DNA of 6,510 nt, taken from positions 1,041,459 through 1,047,968 of the forward strand of contig CP070733.1 of NCBI GenBank assembly GCA_020347585.1, in the 5' to 3' direction. Below the pieces are notes generated by a model. It was not told the DNA's origin. It made no database searches and was given only the letters and a program-made list of their open reading frames with translations. This DNA is from Pseudomonadota bacterium (lineage in GTDB: Bacteria; Pseudomonadota; Gammaproteobacteria; CAMYNG01). This document shows positions 5,327 through 6,510 of the stretch, piece by piece. The translations under genes and the position numbers were made by a program. Positions within the stretch are counted from its first letter, which is position 1, and each line of letters starts with the position of its first letter.

Positions 5327-5935
5327 ATGCCCCAAGCCAGTGACAAAATCATCCCGTTGAAGACGATACGGGAAATCAAACCCAACACCTTTATCTTCGA
5401 AAAGCATGGCGCACTGCCCGCGGAGCTTTGCCGTGCGGCGATCCGGCGATTCGAGGAACACACCGATGAGCAGTACGAAGGGCGCATCGGGCAGACCGTG
5501 CAGAAGGATCGCAGCATTAAGAAGTCAACAGATCTGGTGGTCAGTGGCAAGGACCACTGGCATGACATCGATCGATCGCTGTTTCATTCGCTGGGCATGG
5601 CGATCATGGAATTCCGCGAGACCTATCCCTATTTCAAGGGCCCCTTCAAGGACATGGGGTATGCGATTCAGCGCACACAACCCGGCGAACACTATCACTG
5701 GCACATCGATGGCGGCAGCCACGAGTTCAGCCAGCGGCAACTGGTGGCGCTGTGGTATCTCAACGATGTGCCCGGTCCCGGTGGTGAAACCGAGTTCCTC
5801 TATCAGGACCTAGCTGTGAAGCCGGAAGAAGGCAAGTTAATACTGTTTCCACCGTTCTGGACCCACGAACACCGCGGTGTGACGCTGCAAAAGGGCGTGA
5901 AATATATCGCCACCACGTGGGTGGTGTTTGCCTGA
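5327..5935 (+). CDS. Fe(II)/2-oxoglutarate-dependent dioxygenase, prolyl 4-hydroxylase-like
   Basis: The protein has 202 residues and is a single-domain cytoplasmic dioxygenase that should couple 2-oxoglutarate decarboxylation to hydroxylation of a substrate. The Fe(II) facial triad is visible: His126 and Asp128 in HWHIDGG, and distal His182 in WTHEHRGV. Lys192 (GVKYIATTW), exactly ten residues after the distal His, matches the 2-oxoglutarate-binding lysine spacing of prolyl 4-hydroxylases. The LWYLNDVPGPGGETEF segment (142-157) and LILFPPFW (171-178) are typical double-stranded beta-helix elements of the P4Hc family. The N-terminal ~110 residues form the helical support. The substrate is unknown; the family includes protein, peptide and small-molecule hydroxylases. 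ATG 5327 is the first in-frame ATG after the upstream stop, with no clear Shine-Dalgarno sequence. It lies 42 bases downstream of the 347-residue gene. Confidence 0.93.
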   Translation: MPQASDKIIPLKTIREIKPNTFIFEKHGALPAELCRAAIRRFEEHTDEQYEGRIGQTVQKDRSIKKSTDLVVSGKDHWHDIDRSLFHSLGMAIMEFRETYPYFKGPFKDMGYAIQRTQPGEHYHWHIDGGSHEFSQRQLVALWYLNDVPGPGGETEFLYQDLAVKPEEGKLILFPPFWTHEHRGVTLQKGVKYIATTWVVFA

Positions 5936-5967
5936 AAAATTCGTCCCCACAAAGAGCTCAGAGCTAC

Positions 5968-5999
5968 AGGGCGGGATTAATGCGCGACGCATACGCCCT
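5968..5999. repeat. composite inverted repeat between dioxygenase and acetyltransferase genes
   Basis: An outer pair, AGGGCG (5968-5973) and CGCCCT (5994-5999), encloses an inner hairpin, ATGCG-CGA-CGCAT (5980-5992). The two stems could stack with a six-base bulge on the left and a single base on the right. There is no T-tract, so a standard intrinsic terminator is unlikely. It may be a leader structure ahead of the acetyltransferase gene or a regulator site. Confidence 0.35.
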
Positions 6000-6055
6000 A
6001 CTCTACATATCAAGACAACACCTGCAAACCATCTCTGTCCTCTGTGCCCGCTGTG

Positions 6056-6510
6056 GTGAGTGAATCCGTTTCAATCCGCACCCCCGAATCCGAACAAGAG
6101 TTCGAGCGCTACTTCGCGTTGCGCTGGCGATTGCTGCGCGAACCCTGGGATCAACCCCGCGGCAGCGAGCGTGACGAATTGGAGGACCGGGCGTTTCATG
6201 TCATGGCCTGCGGTAACGACGGCCAACCCATCGGCGTCGGACGGGTTCACTTAAATACCCTGCGCGAAGCACAAATCCGCTATATGGCAGTGGAATCCAA
6301 ACATCAGTGGCACGGGGTTGGTACAAAGATCTTGTGCGCGCTAGAGCAATACGCCGCTGCGCATGGCGCGACTCACATCGTACTGCATGCACGCGAAGCG
6401 GTGATGGGTTTTTATGAGAGTAATGGGTATCAGACAGTCGCGCCGTCACACACGCTGTTCGATGCGATCCCGCATTGCCTTATGAGAAAGTACCTAACCA
6501 TAGAGAACAT
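6056..6510 (+). CDS. GNAT-family N-acetyltransferase (3' end beyond window)
   Basis: A frame of 151 codons is open to the right edge without a stop. It encodes a GNAT acetyltransferase, which transfers the acetyl group of acetyl-CoA to an amine; the substrate is unknown. From GTG 6056 it begins MSESVSIRTPESEQEFERYF. The segment EAQIRYMAVESKHQWHGVGTK contains the acetyl-CoA pyrophosphate-binding motif A (Q84-W-H-G87-V-G89, with Gln in place of the commoner Arg). The C-terminal motif FYESNGYQTV (119-128) is typical. The family domain looks almost complete at the window edge, so only a few residues are probably missing. In-frame GTG codons at 6044, 6053 and 6056 are all possible starts, and none has a good ribosome binding site; 6056 is chosen because the conserved part begins just after it. 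It could be co-transcribed with the dioxygenase 120 bases upstream. Confidence 0.9.
   Translation, partial: MSESVSIRTPESEQEFERYFALRWRLLREPWDQPRGSERDELEDRAFHVMACGNDGQPIGVGRVHLNTLREAQIRYMAVESKHQWHGVGTKILCALEQYAAAHGATHIVLHAREAVMGFYESNGYQTVAPSHTLFDAIPHCLMRKYLTIEN

Overview
The window looks like ordinary chromosome from a fairly GC-rich proteobacterium. Protein resemblance favours a gammaproteobacterium, possibly a chemolithotroph-type Chromatiales relative, but no ribosomal RNA or marker gene is present, so this is inference only. Gene density is high. There is no tRNA, rRNA, CRISPR array, insertion sequence or phage gene. Both window edges cut genes: a VWA-like/metallopeptidase-type gene on the left and a GNAT acetyltransferase on the right. 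Layout, left to right. Positions 1-1763 (minus strand) hold a likely co-directional cluster: a Sel1-repeat protein, then a MoxR-type AAA+ ATPase, then the start of a DUF2201/VWA-like protein. A MoxR ATPase beside a VWA-type partner is a recurrent chaperone-like pairing. A candidate promoter lies just upstream of the ATPase. Positions 1764-2024 are a 261-bp divergent intergenic region with two striking palindromic structures: an 8-bp hairpin in the Sel1 leader and a ~75-bp imperfect inverted repeat with a nested palindrome. Positions 2025-3149 (plus) encode a TrpD-like phosphoribosyltransferase-fold protein that lacks the canonical GTGGD loop. After an AT-rich spacer comes a 65-residue small protein with an excellent ribosome binding site, closed by a perfect 10-bp hairpin that serves as a bidirectional terminator (3464-3495). 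Positions 3510-4079 (minus) encode a 189-residue helical conserved-type protein, best started at a GTG. It is divergent from a 347-residue protein of unknown function at 4241-5284 (plus), which has a His/Glu-rich segment. Then come a prolyl-4-hydroxylase-like Fe(II)/2-oxoglutarate dioxygenase (5327-5935) and, after a 120-bp spacer with a composite inverted repeat, a GNAT N-acetyltransferase that runs off the right edge. Working together: the left block is plausibly one AAA+/VWA module with a Sel1 scaffold upstream. The TrpD-like protein and the 65-residue protein are consecutive and end at one terminator, although the AT-rich gap may carry a separate promoter. The 347-residue protein, dioxygenase and acetyltransferase are co-directional and could be co-transcribed. 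The most interesting unknowns are the TrpD-like enzyme, the 65-residue protein, the 189/347-residue divergent pair beside a protein-hydroxylase-type enzyme, and the inverted repeat at 1864-1938. Nothing here can be called a demonstrated new system.
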